Origin: Hirundichthys speculiger
Lineage: Eukaryota; Chordata; Actinopteri; Beloniformes; Exocoetidae
Direction: 5' to 3'
Assembly: GCA_018398805.1 (NCBI GenBank)
Contig: JAGFBZ010000935.1
Coordinates: 1-64,000 of the forward strand
Length of the DNA: 64,000 nucleotides
This document shows positions 11,820 to 24,225 of the stretch, in pieces; position 1 is the first letter of the stretch; every line of letters starts with the position of its first letter. Made by a program: the position numbers and the translations under genes. The notes under the pieces are model-generated. The model ran no database searches. It was given only the letters and a program-made list of their open reading frames with translations, and was not told where the DNA came from.

Positions 11820-13030
11820 GTTGGGTGTGCAATATTATTGGGCCCCTTTACTTTCAGAGCAGCGAACTGACTTCAGAAGTTCAGTGAGGATCTCTGAATG
11901 ATCCAATGTTGTCCTGAATGACTGATGATGATAAATAGAATTCACCTGAATCATTTCAATCATATTGAAATGGAAGGAGTATCAGACCACTGCAAATCTA
12001 CCAAGACCCGTCCGTCCCTCTAAACTTTCATCTGGAACAAGGAGAAGACTGATCAGAGATGCAGCCAAGAGGCCCATGATCACTCTGGATGAACTGCAGA
12101 GATCTACAGCTGAGGTGGGAGAGTCTGTCCAGAGGACAACAATCAGTCTTACACTGCACAAATCTGGCCTTTTATGGAAGAGTGGCAAGAAAGACATTCC
12201 TCAAAAATATCCATAAAAAGTCTGTTTAAAGTTTGCCACAAGCCACCTGGGAGACACACCAAACATGTGGAAGAAGGTGCTCTGGTCAGATGAAACCAAA
12301 ATCAAGATTTTTGGCCACAATGCAAAACGATATGTTTGGCGTAAAAGCAACACAGCTCATCACCCTGAACACACCATCCCTACTGTCAAACATGGTGGTG
12401 GCAGCATCATGGTTTGGGCCTGGTTTTTTTCAGCTGGGACAGGGAAGATGGATAAAATTGATGGGAAGATGGATGGAGCCAAATACAGGAGCATTCTGGA
12501 AGAAAACCTGTTGGAGTCTGCAGAAGACCTGAGACTGGGACGGAGATTTATCTTCCAACAGGACAATGATCCAAAACATGAAGACAAATCTACAATAGAA
12601 TGGTTCACAAATAAACGTATCCACTGTGAGAACGGCCAAGTCAAAGTCCAGACCTGAATCCAATCTGTGGAAAGAGCTGAAGACTGATGTTCACAAACGC
12701 TCTCCATCCAACCTCACTGAACTCCAGCTGTTTTACAGGAAGAATGGAAGAATTTCAGTCTCTGGATGTGAAAACTGATAGAAACAAACCCCAAGAGACT
12801 GGCAGCTGTAATTGCAGCAAAAGGTGGTGCTACAAAGTATTAACGCAAGGGGCCCAATAATATTGCACGTCCCACTATTCATTTTATTTGTTAAAAAAGT
12901 GACATGATTGTGTCTCACTTGTTGCTAATTCTTGACAAAAAATAAAAATGTTATATCTTTATGTTTGAAGTCTGAAATGTGGCAAAAGGTGGAAAGGTTC
13001 AAGGGGGCCAAATACTTTCACAAGGACCTG
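11820..13030 (+). mobile_element. Tc1-like transposon, near full length, frameshifted
   Basis: Inner terminal repeats GTGCAATATTATTGGGCCC (left, about 11827) and its exact inverse (right, about 12850) bracket the transposase. The right end continues to 'gggggccaaatactttcacaagg'. Bases 11965-12216 encode the paired-like DNA-binding domain. Bases 12265-12657 encode the catalytic part, with the first aspartate in 'LWSDETKI' and the second in 'FQQDNDPKH'. The third acidic motif (expected SPDLNPIE.LW) is lost to a small deletion and frameshift near 12640-12670. It is inactive. Confidence 0.92.
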
Positions 13031-13174
13031 TTCCTTAAGAACTGTAGATAAACAAATGACTGCAAAAAAAAATCAAATTAATTAAGCAAAGATAGGGCCA
13101 AAACTCCTCCGCAATGTGAGAAAATAAAAAATATTTATTTTAAAATATAAAATATAAAAGCTGTTGGAAAAGTA

Positions 13175-13430
13175 CAACTTCAGTTTTAAAAAAGTTGGCA
13201 GGCTGTGTAAAATGCAAATAGGAACACAATGCAATCATTTACAAATCTTTTAAACCCATATTTGATTCCCAGTAGAACATAAAGAGCATATCTGATGTTG
13301 AAAGTCAATCATTTTACCATTTCATGGAAACTATCAGTTCATTTTGAGTTTGATGGTAGCAACAAACACCTCAAAAAATCAAAAAAGTTAGAACAGGGTG
13401 ATGTTTACCATTGTATTGTGTTGTGTGCGT
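13175..13430 (+). mobile_element. Tc1-like 5' fragment (same family as 4008)
   Basis: It starts after TA (13173-13174) with CAACTTCAGTTTTAAAAAAG. It shares 'gctgtgtaaaatg', 'caatgcaatcatttacaaatc' and 'agttcattttgagtttgatgg' with the family at 4008. It ends against a (CA)n tract. Confidence 0.8.
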
Positions 13431-13432
13431 GT

Positions 13433-13433
<1 letters not shown>

Positions 13434-13470
<37 letters not shown>
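13434..13470. repeat. (CA)n microsatellite
   Basis: About 18 uninterrupted CA units. Confidence 0.95.
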
Positions 13471-13471
<1 letters not shown>

Positions 13472-13472
<1 letters not shown>

Positions 13473-14150
13473 AATAAATACACTTCACCCTGCACATTCA
13501 CACCCACACAAATAATTTAAAAAATAATTGTTGTTTATGAATACATTTCAAAAATTAGCAGCTCAACACATTATCAAAGAAATGAAAATAGTCAAGGATC
13601 ATTTAAAAAATGTAAAGTAAATTAAAGTAAAGTAAACATGTTCTTGATTGTTGCATTTTGTTTTCATTAAAATTCTATGATGCCATTCTACATTTTGTGA
13701 AATCAAAATTGGAACAGATTTTTCCCCATCACAAGCTGGGCTTAACGGAGATGAGCGTTAATTTTAAATTTAACTCTCTCCCTATAATAATAAAAATAAA
13801 AGTAGAAAAAAACGTTTTCAGTCTGCTCTCTTTTTATATGACACTCTACATGCATGACCTCTCCTCATCAACTTGTCAGCATTTAAGTCCATATTTTTAA
13901 TAGTTCACTCAGTCATGTGACCTTGACATGTCATTTGCAGACATTTGTAAATAGTATTCCATCGTCATGGTGACTCATAGCTGAAAAGTGTCAGAATTGC
14001 TGCAAAAACTACAGTTGGAAGAGAAAAAAATATAGAATGTTAATTTCCTATGTGACATGTTTCGGAATGACATCAGAGGTCATGTGACGGTGGACTACTT
14101 AAGTGCATCTGTGGACAGAATTCACTGTTGTACTTTTGGATTCCTGGAGA
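13472..14150. other. Gene-free, upstream of the coiled-coil gene
   Basis: AT-rich, with no repeat family recognised. The last 150 bases (gtcatgtgacggtggactac) precede the coiled-coil gene and may include its promoter. No clear TATA box is visible. Confidence 0.35.
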
Positions 14151-14232
14151 CCACACAGCTCTGATGAATATTGAAGCACCGAAGGCAAATATTACTTTCA
14201 CGTTGCTGAAAAAAGTACAATCCTAAGAAACG

Positions 14233-15860
14233 ATGAGTCATCAGACATCAGACAAACGCTTGCCTGAAATGTTGGACTCATTGGATACCTTTGAGATGAC
14301 TTCTGGTTATGAGGAACCTGTCGTCGATATACCAGCGCCAAAAGAAGATCATTGGACTGGAAAAAACACCTGTGACAGCGGCTGAAATTAAAAACTCCTG
14401 CACATAATTCATTTGATTCTGATGTGAAGCTGAAGAAATTCAAGGATGAAGACTTGGAATTCATGAGGGATAGGCTAGAAAAAAAGAATTTACTTCTCAT
14501 CGAGAAAAACGAAACGAGGAGAGGAATGCTGCAGTGGAGGACCGCAGGCGGATCCGGAAAAAGCTGGAAGAGGCTGAACTCAGCTTGGAGGGAGAACAAC
14601 AACAACTCCGGCTGGGCTGCGAAAACGAGCTCAGCTCGTACAAAGAAATGATCCAGACCTTGCGTCAGGCCTCCGAAGAAGCTGCAGCAAAGAGAGAAGA
14701 GCAGTCCAAATATAAAGAGTCCCAGAGGCTGATTCTGGAAAAGGAGCTGGAGAATTTAAAAAAGCAAATACAAGAAGAGATCAGCTCTCAACAGGAATTG
14801 GAATCAAAATTTAAAACGCAGAAAGATCTAACAGAAAATCTGGGGTTGAAGGTGACGGAGCTCAGTGTGCAACTGAAGTCTACCAAACACCTGGCTGAGG
14901 TAACTGCACCTGAGTCCTCTGCAACGCAGAGAGCTGTTTCAGTCAGCACACAAACTGAAGTCCCCTCACCCCCAGAGGTCTTCTCACCCCAGAGGTTCCC
15001 AGAGGTTCCCCCCCAGAGGTCCCTCTCACCACCAGAGGTCCCCTCACCAAGGTCCCTCACCAGAGGTGCCCTCGAGGTCCACCAGAGGTCTCCTCCCTCA
15101 CCACCCCACCAGAGGTCCCCTCACCCCCAGAGGTCCCTCGCCACCAGAGGTCCCCTCGCCACCAGAGGTCCACCAGAGGTCCTCACCCCCCAGAGGTCCC
15201 CTCCTCACCCCCAGAGGTCTTGTCACCACCACCACCAGAGGTCCCCTCACCACCAGAGGTCCCCTCCCCTCACCCCCAGAGGTCCCTCACCTCACCCCCC
15301 ACCCAGAGGTCCCCTCACCAGAGGTCCAGAGGTCCCCTCATCCCTCCAGAGGTCCCTCACCACCACCACCAGAGGTCCCCTCACCAGAGGTCCCCTCGCC
15401 ACCAGAGGTCCCCTCGCCACCAGAGGTCCCCTCACCACCAGAGGTCCCCTCGAGGTACCACCAGAGGTCTCGTCCCCTCACCAGAGGTCCACCACCAGAG
15501 GTCCCCACCAGAGGTCTCTTCACCACCACCCAAGGTCTCCCCAAGGTCCCCTCAACCAGAGGTCCCCTCGATGTCTCTCATCGAATAATAAAGAAGGCCG
15601 TACGTGGAAAGAAGACAAAAGAACTCACTGGTGAGATTGTCGCAGACATGCATCAACCAACAGAAGTCGTTCCCAAAGAAGGTTTGGTCATTCCAGTAGA
15701 ACCAGTTTTAGAAACTGAGTTCTCAGAGCCAGAAGAAGCTATTGCTTCTGATGTGACCCCCGAAAAGGAATACAAACCTTCTTGGTTGAGACGACTCAAG
15801 AAACTCTTCACTCCGGCATGTCTGCGGCAGTACAAGCACAAGAACCGAAATCAGGACTAA
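14233..15860 (+). CDS. Intronless coiled-coil protein with PPEVPS minisatellite; frame disrupted
   Basis: I do not recognise this protein. From ATG 14233 one frame gives a 50-residue acidic start (MSHQTSDKRLPEMLDSLDTF...) and stops at 14383. A second frame (about 14385-14530) gives 'KLKKFKDEDLEFMRDRLEKK'. A third (14474-15000) gives about 160 residues of Lys/Glu/Arg-rich heptad coiled coil ('RRRIRKKLEEAELSLEGEQ', 'ILEKELENLKKQIQEEI'). Then come Pro-Pro-Glu-Val-Pro-Ser repeats, and the frame slips again inside that array. The last 90 residues (15590-15860) read 'IIKKAVRGKKTKELTGEI' and end in a basic Trp/Arg/Lys tail (WLRRLKKLFTPACLR). The coding signature is preserved in pieces, and I see no convincing intron signals at the breaks. 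Either it is a pseudogene or retrocopy, or the assembly has indels in C-rich and A-rich runs. AATAAA follows at 16019. Confidence 0.6.
14959..15572 (+). repeat. Coding minisatellite, about 18 bp unit
   Basis: More than thirty head-to-tail variants of CCAGAGGTCCCCTCACCA (units of 9 to 21 bases) are present. In the intended frame each unit reads Pro-Pro-Glu-Val-Pro-Ser. In the other frames it reads Gln-Arg-Ser-Pro or Thr-Arg-Gly-Pro. Runs of C and CCA differ in length from unit to unit, which is how the frame is lost and regained. Confidence 0.95.
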
Positions 15861-16018
15861 GAACAATAACAAGAACAATGACTTGATTCCAAACTCTTGA
15901 TTCCTGTTGTACGTTCCCTCCATTTAATTTCGGTTTTCTCGTGTATTCCGGTTTCTCCCAGTTTTTTTTCCATGAACAAAGAATTGTATATAAATGTATA
16001 TAAATGGCTGAATGGATA

Positions 16019-16024
16019 AATAAA
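16019..16024 (+). terminator. Poly(A) signal of coiled-coil gene
   Basis: A canonical AATAAA lies about 160 bases after the stop codon at 15860. It is the first good signal downstream. Confidence 0.55.
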
Positions 16025-16029
16025 AATTG

Positions 16030-17515
16030 CAATCAGATTTCATATCATATGTCTTCAGCTGTGTTTGTGAAAAAGCAAAAACAAAGTTATATTGTTGGAC
16101 TGTAGGAGATGAATTTTAACAAAAAAAATGCATTTAAATTTGATATCCTACGTGTTCATTTGTATTTCTGAAAAACAATAATCATATAGAAATATAGAAT
16201 TACTTTCATATTGGAGTACTGTAGTGGCTGAATGTTGTATTGTTCATCACTGTCAACTGTCGTGAAGAATGCAAATAAATCAAGGAGAAAATTGTTTTCC
16301 ATCCATAGACTACCATAGACTACCATAATGATCTTTTGTCTGATTTGATGAAGCACTGACAGGATACAAAATATACTAAATAATGTGACCAAGATCATGG
16401 TCCTTTGTCGAAACAGTGGCACTATCCAAGATGGTCAGATACACTTGTTCAGTGTGAACAAATCATCAAATACATGAATCTTCAAGCAGATTGGATAATG
16501 CATGTGTAATTCAGAAAAAAACATTTCTATTTATGGCAAAAGATCTGTTTAGTAGATCCTATAGTTAGTCTCAACAACTGAAAAAAATAATCCTCTGGAT
16601 TTACTTGATTTTATTGTGTACATCGGTCCCACATGATAAGAATGTGGAATACTGACAAAATTTCCTCATTTATCTCAATGAATTATTACTTGTTGAGCAA
16701 AAATATTTCAATCATGTTCAGGTGTTGAAAATAATCAAGTTGAATTAACTTATTTGTTTAAGCTACTGCAACACCAATTAATTAGTTGTATGAAAGCGAT
16801 TTTATCATGTTCAGGATACCCAATTTTCAAATATAACAAACTTGATTTGTTAATGCTAATATTATTTAAACATATTATGTAACTTAAAAGCAATTTTATT
16901 ATCTTCTTACATCCCAATGGTTTCAGCTTTGTATTTCTATGCTGAAATTACTGTATGGCAACTGCACTTAAGTCCCTTTGTGTGTGATTTGCAAAGAACA
17001 GTAACAGTAAAACATTTTTTTTCAAAGCAATCTGGTTTTATTTTTGTATTTGCACACAATACAAAACTGATGTCTGCAGGCTTTAACAAATCAGGTTAGA
17101 GTTAGAGACCTAAAACTTACAGTAGTACAACTTACAAAATATTGTGAATTGTTAGCACTACAGTGCATCATTAAGAGCAAAAATAAAATATCAACAGTGT
17201 ACTAAAAGTTTTTACTGTAACCCAGTAACCAAATGTGCCACAAACTGGCAACAGCTAGTTTTCACAAAAAAAGTAACCAATGGTTATAACCCTGTGAACA
17301 CCATCTTAGGTTGGAGGATGAAACAAAGCAGGCCATCTTGCCATAAAATTATCCACCATGCCTGACATTCACAGTCTTGTGAACAGCATCAGATAGATGA
17401 TACAGATTTGCGAAAAAAAAAACCAGAAAAAAAAAAACCAGAAAAGTAATGCCACAGAGAAATGAACTTCTAAAATAAAAAAATAAAAAAGAGTGCAGTC
17501 ATCATTTAGTCCAGT
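16030..17515. other. No gene seen between the coiled-coil and SAMD3-like genes
   Basis: AT-rich intergenic DNA. No exon or repeat recognised. Confidence 0.4.
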
Positions 17516-19865
17516 TCACTCAGAGAGCCTGTTTTTCAAAGCAAGTGCTTTGTTGGAAAGCTTGCTTGCATCTAGTTCCATCCAGATCTTTTGGATAACT
17601 TCAAAGGTGTAGCGGAGGTCAGCAGGATAGTTCAGGTTGAGCACATACATCAGCCCAAACAACATAGCAACAGCTAATGCTACATTATCAAGATATTTCA
17701 ACACCTTGATGCCTTCCAGAACAATGCCAATGTCCTCTACGTTACCACTTGAAGCACATTCTTTGTTGATGTATATCCCAACAGTGGTGTCTTCGATGGC
17801 CTCGTTGATGGTGTTGTCATCCAGGCTCTGTATAAAACAGACAAAAGATAAGTAAGACAGCCAAATCAAAATATTACTATTCAACATAAAACAGTGACAC
17901 GATAGATCTTGGTAAGGTGAAAGTTAGAATGGAGGCAAATATAAACATTTAATAAAATGGAAGCATTATCAGTTCCATAAGAAACACTTTGCACAATGCA
18001 GTCTAACCCACTTCATTGCACACAGGATTCTTTCAGTATGAATGCAATTTGAAAAAAAGTCTTGAGAACAGTTTATTCTACCTTTCTATGTTAATTTAGC
18101 ATCAACTAAAAGCACTGTACAGATTTTTTTGCTATGAAAAAGTAAGCCACTGATGATGAAAATTATAATAAATATTATTTTAATTGATGAATTTCAGCAC
18201 AAGTGATCATGAATGAGAATAGGAAGAGTGCGGAAAAAAGCATAAGTACTGATTAATATACATACCACATATTCCTGTAGAAGGTTATCTGGATCTTCGC
18301 CCATGTAAATACACTCCTTTGATGATACACTCTCGTCCAGCATCTATATCATCACACTGAAAGGACATTTTCTAGATTAGTGTATTATTAATTCAGCTCA
18401 TGTACCTTAACTTAACATTGACTGTCCTAAGGGTGTACAGTATTTTTCTCAAGTTGATGATTGGAGGGAATTAGAACAGAAAGAAGAGGTAGAACATAGA
18501 AATAGACAACCTCCCCCAAAAAGGCACCAATTCTTTAAAAATAAAAATTCTAGGACTGCAGGAGGCCTGCAACACTTACAACAGCGATTTGTGCAGCGAC
18601 TCCTTTGAGCTTTTCTCCTAGCTGTCCTCCTCTCCTTTGGAACAGCCTTGTCAGACAGGAACTTGGACTGAAGCGGAACGGTGGTGATTCTCTTGAATTC
18701 AGCGTTGATCTGAAAAAGCACAGAAGATTCAGGAAGAATATCACCATCACACAAAAGCAGAGTAGGACAGTCAAGGAGGGAGATGAAGCACAGACACATG
18801 ATGTGCTATTAGGTTTAGGTAACAGCCTTACCTCACTGACTTCAAACAAAGTAGTCCATCTCAACCTAAAATCTTCCACCATCGGTGCATCACGAACAAT
18901 CTCATGTCTTCTATATGCAAAAGTTTTTTCCATCTTGAGCTTCACAGCCTCTCGGTTGTTCTTCTGCCTTACATCCAAGAGTAAAGCTTTTCGCATGGCT
19001 TCTAGACTCTCCTCAGTTTCTGCTGATGGGTATGTTGGGCAAAAATTAACTTCTGCTCTTTTTGCCTTTTTCATGCCAAAGGCTGTGCTGCGCTTTCCAA
19101 CAGGTTTGTTTTTTAAAGAGTTCACTGTCACTTCTGGGCATCCCAGTTGTCTCAGTTGTGTGCGGTAGTTAGATAGTTTATATTTTAAACTCATCTTCCA
19201 TCCTCCATATCCAGTACTGGACCCCTTCTGAGTTAGACATGGATGTTTCTTGATGAGACTCTGGGCTACTTGTTCCATCTCCTTATCACTAACATAGACT
19301 TTATACTGCACAATTTCCTGCACTAACCCATCAAGGATGACTGACTTCAACTTGGGATCTGGAATGAGTACAGTGCCATTTTGAATGTAAACTAAACCTG
19401 CCTGCTGAAGTTTTAATTCTGTGTCATAGGAGAACTTGGGTACATGAAACACATCTGGCCAGGAGGACCGTGAGCTTGTAGACTCATTTGAGGACAGTAT
19501 ATCTGTATTGACAGGTTCACCTAACAGTGATGAGAGGTCATTTGCTGAGAAAGGACTGGATTCTTGGAGGTGTTGGAATGGAGAGCTCTCATGTTGCATT
19601 GTGGGCACTGACAAATCAATTACTCTTAGAGTCCCTCTGTCCTCCACCTCTTAAACAGAAGTTAATTCATGAACTCATCCCCAAACAATGAGTCCATAAA
19701 CTGAAGTCTGATGTTTCCCTGAAGGTTGCATTGTTTTTTTGACTTCAGCCATAAGGTCTTCAAGAGATTCAGGGACTCCATGTGCAAGACTCAGCCTCTG
19801 ACAGCTGCCATCAGTCAGTAAGATCTTCACAATCACAGGCATGGCCATCTTCAAAGTCCTTTACT
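17516..19865 (-). pseudogene. SAMD3-like teleost multicopy gene, decayed
   Basis: Four exons with GT-AG borders are visible on the minus strand: 19865-18832, 18709-18580, 18356-18266 and 17827-17516 (stop). The first begins at ATG 19848 with a PB1-like segment (MAMPVIVKILLTDGSCQRLS). A central domain follows (VFHVPKFSYDTELKLQQAG, then 'LIKKHPCL' and 'GGWKMSLKYKLSNYRTQLR'). The last exon ends 'YPADLRYTFEVIQKIWMEL'. Together these match my memory of fish proteins annotated 'sterile alpha motif domain-containing protein 3-like'. Decay is clear. There is a frameshift and an in-frame TAA in the PB1 part (about 19650-19740). There are further frame changes in exon 2 (after SKFLS, resuming as RRGGQLGEKLKG) and exon 3 (after CIIKG, resuming as MGEDPDNLLQEY). 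The function of the family is unknown to me. A hAT element sits in the upstream intron. Confidence 0.75.
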
Positions 19866-19893
19866 CTGTGGAAACACAAAGAATATTAATCAG

Positions 19894-20876
19894 TAGGGGT
19901 GTAACGGTACATGTATTTGTATTGAACCGTTTCGGTACAGGTAGGTCGGTTCGGGACGGGGGCGTACCGAACGAGTTTCCACAAGGACATATTAAGTAGA
20001 GGACCGGATGTTGTGGAGCAGAGCGCTGCAGCCGCACATGCGCAGTTGTGCGCACACCCAGTGTTGCCAACTTAGCGACTTTGTCGCTATATCTAGCGAC
20101 TTTCCAGACCCCCCTAGCGACTTAATTTGTAAAAAGCGACTAGCGACAAATCTAGCTACTTTTTCTGGTGATTTTGAGACTCACGCGCACTCAAACCGGT
20201 AGGTTTGAAGCCATCACTTGGCTGCTGTCTGCCTCGCGAGCCGCGCTTCTCGCTCTCTCTCCCTCTCTCTCTGCCGGGCTCAGTGCACAGCCAGCGCGAG
20301 TTTCTGTGTGCGGACTGGGCGCGTGTCACCACATACACAGGCGAGGCGACGCGCGTGCACACAAACACCCTAATCAGTGGCAGAGAACGCTGGCTTCAAA
20401 CACATGATAAAGGTAATTGAGCCCGGATATCAATTACCTTCTCGTCCACATTTTAGCCAGAAAATCATACCGGGACTTTATGAAAGAATAAAAAGATTAG
20501 TTTTTAAAGAAACACCCTGAGCCTTATTCATGTTATTTTATCTGACCAACAACTTGAAACTGTTCAGTGTTGCAACTGTTCAATTTTGCACATCAGATGG
20601 ATTATTTTTTTAAACAAAAGTCTGAGCCAATGTTTTTTTTATTTTGTTTTTCAAAATATCTACATTTTAGAATATTGTATTTATATTTTTGAGCAGAATT
20701 CTAGCTTTGTATAGGCTAATGTTCCTATTGTTAAAAAGCACAAAAGTGTGTTATAAACAACTAGCACATTTATATTTTGCATTTTGTTTTCTTACTGTAC
20801 CGAAAATGAACTGAACCGTGACCTTAAAACCGAGGTACGTACCGATCCGAGAGTTTTGTGTACCGTTACACCCCTA
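19894..20876. mobile_element. hAT non-autonomous element with perfect 8 bp duplication
   Basis: Termini TAGGGGTGTAACGGTAC and GTACCGTTACACCCCTA are near-perfect inverted repeats. The flanks are identical octamers TTAATCAG at 19886-19893 and 20877-20884. The element is 983 bases long and lies just upstream of the acceptor of the SAMD3-like coding exon. There is no transposase. The GC-rich interior carries a second hAT-like start (see 20059). Confidence 0.95.
20059..20420. mobile_element. Possible nested hAT-like repeat, 'tagcgact' family
   Basis: From 20059, CAGTGTTGCCAACTTAGCGA opens a stretch with several 'tagcgact' words (to about 20160). A GC-rich block with CpG-rich words follows. The opening matches a common teleost hAT terminal sequence from memory. 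I could not identify the right end. Confidence 0.45.
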
Positions 20877-23800
20877 TTAATCAGACATCAATATAATTTA
20901 AAATATCAAATCCAGTATAAAATATATTAGTATGGTGGGAAAAATATCAGAATAGATAACTAATATTTATCTAATTGAATTTCAGACATTTTAGTACTTC
21001 AAGGACCTGTAGACACCCTGCATAGAATTATGAAACTAGCTTAGAACAAATTAAAACCTCATGAACTTAAATATAAGATTTTTTAATTGCTAACATTTTA
21101 ACTTAAGTAACAACCCCATGGATTCTAATTTATAGCTTTTTAATGGCTTGCATATCACACAAATAATGACAAGTATACAAACACACACATAAGTTACAAA
21201 TTATCAATAACCCTCCTCTCAATTATTGCAGATCACCTTTTATTTCAATATGTCTTTTCAAAGTCACCATGCGAGCTGATCCAATCTTGTAGTCAACAAG
21301 TGGATAGATATCAAGGAGTTCACTGAGTGCCAGGAGTGTGAATGATCTTGTGGGTGATGGACTGAGTTCAAAGGCTCTGTAATGCTGTCTGTACCAACCA
21401 CAGAGCTCAATGACGATGTAAAATACACTGTTGTGTAAAATGCAGATCTGTTTGATTTCACTGAAATCAGGCAGTCCACCTGTTGCTCTGTGGGCCAGTA
21501 TCATTCCCTTCCTGTATGTAATGCCCCTGGTTTTCACACTCTGTGCAAGCTGAACTTTAGGTGTGTCTGGGAACTTCTGTCTGATGGTCTGTGCTATTTC
21601 CTCTCTGAGCAAATCTACTGATAAAATGGATACAGCTGAAACCTCGAGGTCTGACTTCAGACATGGAGAACTCAAATGATATGCGATCATCAGTTGATGC
21701 TTTGAGGCTAAGGAAAGAGGAATGTTTTTGAAACAGCTTGTATGCCTGATGATCTGCTTAAAAAAGCTGTGCTTAGCCTCAAAGCGCATTGTCCACTGTC
21801 CAACAACTGGACCAAACAGCCTAATTATTTGGGGGTAGTGTTCCAAATAATGGTGTTTTGGGATGAGCTTGATGTCTGGGAACAATATTTGGTACCGCTG
21901 CCTGTGCTTCAGGATTTTGCTTTCTAAAAAAGCTAGTGAATCATCACTGTGTACGGGGGCAACAACAAGCTCAGTGATGTCCTTCAGATCCATGAGGATG
22001 AGCCATGCAGGCTCATCCTTGGGTACACATGATCCCACCAAAAAAGGCAAAAACCTGAGCAAACTCCAGTTTTCATGAGCATTTCCGCCCACTGTTTTTC
22101 TGCTGGAGAGACTCTGACACAACATGAGGTTTGTTTGTCCTGTCAGCCCATTTGTACGGAAACTTCAAAATGGAAATGTTCAACTCAGCTAATGTGAAAT
22201 ACTTTTTTGAAATGAGCACTGTCAGACAACGAGCAAGTTCAACTGGGATTATACCCTCAAACACACCATGGGCAAGATCAGGAGGATAACCAAAGATGAC
22301 ATGAAAATGAGACAGATTTTGTGTGAAGACACATTCCCTTTTCACTCCAAAACAACTTGTACCTGTATCTTTTACTTGTGTGACATGGGTCTGATGCAGC
22401 TCCTTGGTTCTCAGACTAAAAGCACCAGATGCAACTGAATGTTTTTGAATATCACTGCTACTTCCTGTGCAAAATCTGCAATAGTATCAATAACCTCAAT
22501 AAGAGGTTCAAAGATTTTATCATAACCATAGGTGTTCACATCATCGGTTTTGCACAATACTGACAAGTAGATGGATGACAATGCAGAATGAGACCCTGGA
22601 GGTAAGTTAGCCAATACCCAATAAACAGCACAAAGCTTATGCTTCTTTCATGAGGTGCCAAGTGGGTTACAGGTTTCAAAGTCATCAACATAAAAATTTA
22701 GGATGATCCTTGGCTTTTCTCCAGCAAAGAAACAATTTTCCTTAAATAGAGAGCCGTCCGTTGTGGATCTGTACTGATATGTCACACCAGAATATGTGCC
22801 TTCCTGTCTTTGATGACCGTCAACAACTTTTGTAATGATATCCTCTCTATTTAACAGCTGCTGTAAGGACTTTAATAATGGGACATACTGGTAACTGCGT
22901 TTGTTTTTAGCATCAAGAATGTATTCAACTGGTTCTATAACCCCAAAGTTATCCTTGTAATACTGCTTACGCAGATAGGCTGTACTTAGAGATCCCCCTT
23001 TTTGTATGGACCTTTGCACTGGATTGCCAGAACAAATTGCATCAACAGTTTCTCTAATTACAAGTTCATCAACAGACAGGTTTCTCTGAAGAAAGATGTC
23101 ACGCACAGTGTCACAAGATAATGGCAAAGGGGCAGAACAGATTAAATGATGGAGTTCCCCGAGAAATTCATCTACAGCTGAAGTTGGCACATGGACCAAA
23201 TGTTCTAACTTCAGCAAAGCGGCTGCAAATCTATGCTCAATGACCTTCTGCAAGTCTTCAGTATGAGAATGAGTGTTTGAAGGAATGGCAGTATCTGGCT
23301 GCTCAACACACTCCTCACTTTTTTCTTCCAGTTTATTCACAGATGATATCCTTGTAGTTTTAACTATTTCTGGTTTAACCTGATAAAATCTGACCCCCTT
23401 TTTTAGCAAAACACCTAAAATGACATACCCAATTTAAAATGATTGTAACTTCTAAACTGTTCTGTCCACATGGATGCATTAAATAGTTCCATAAAGAAGA
23501 TACTCTGTAGTTTCTTATAAAACTGTCAGGAACACTCTAGGTGATACAGAGACAGAGTAATGGAACTCTGAAGTCAGTAAAAATGTTTAAAATTTTGTTC
23601 CGTCTGAAATAAAAAATGACTTTCAGGATGAATAATAGTCTGAATATTTATCTGAAATGGTAAATGACACTATGAGGCTGTAGCCACACTATAACTGAAC
23701 ATGTGTTTCAAATTTGAAGAAGATAGCACAACATATGACCATTTTACAGTGGTCTTTTCATTAAAAAATCTAGGCGCAGCTCCAAAAAGGCCTTTGGAGA

Positions 23801-24007
23801 CTCCAAATGAACACATGGTAACCAAAATGATATTCTGAGACAATAGGTACTTTTTCCTTTACATTTTGGTATTTTTCATCAGTTTGAGTTAAAATAGTCA
23901 CAAATTTGCCATTTTTAAAGTTTCAACTAGTTTTTGGTATTACCATAAACCACATACTAACGTACATAACTGTGTAAAAACCACCAATTCATCATATATT
24001 TGATGAC

Positions 24008-24142
<135 letters not shown>

Positions 24143-24225
24143 GACTAGATGTGGAGCATATATACTTTTTAAAATATATGTTACAGTTAAGGTTTTGAGG
24201 TTATGAGGGCTCAATTGCATGAAGG

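Noticed and set aside
15338..15544. Minus-strand Gly-Gly-Thr-Ser-rich ORF
   Set aside because: Antisense shadow of the coding minisatellite.
16420..17160. CACTA-like words as possible left end of a CACTA element
   Set aside because: No matching inverted copy found near 26.5-26.7 kb, so no boundary can be claimed.
18605..19168. 187-codon plus-strand ORF
   Set aside because: Opposite-strand shadow of the SAMD3-like exons.
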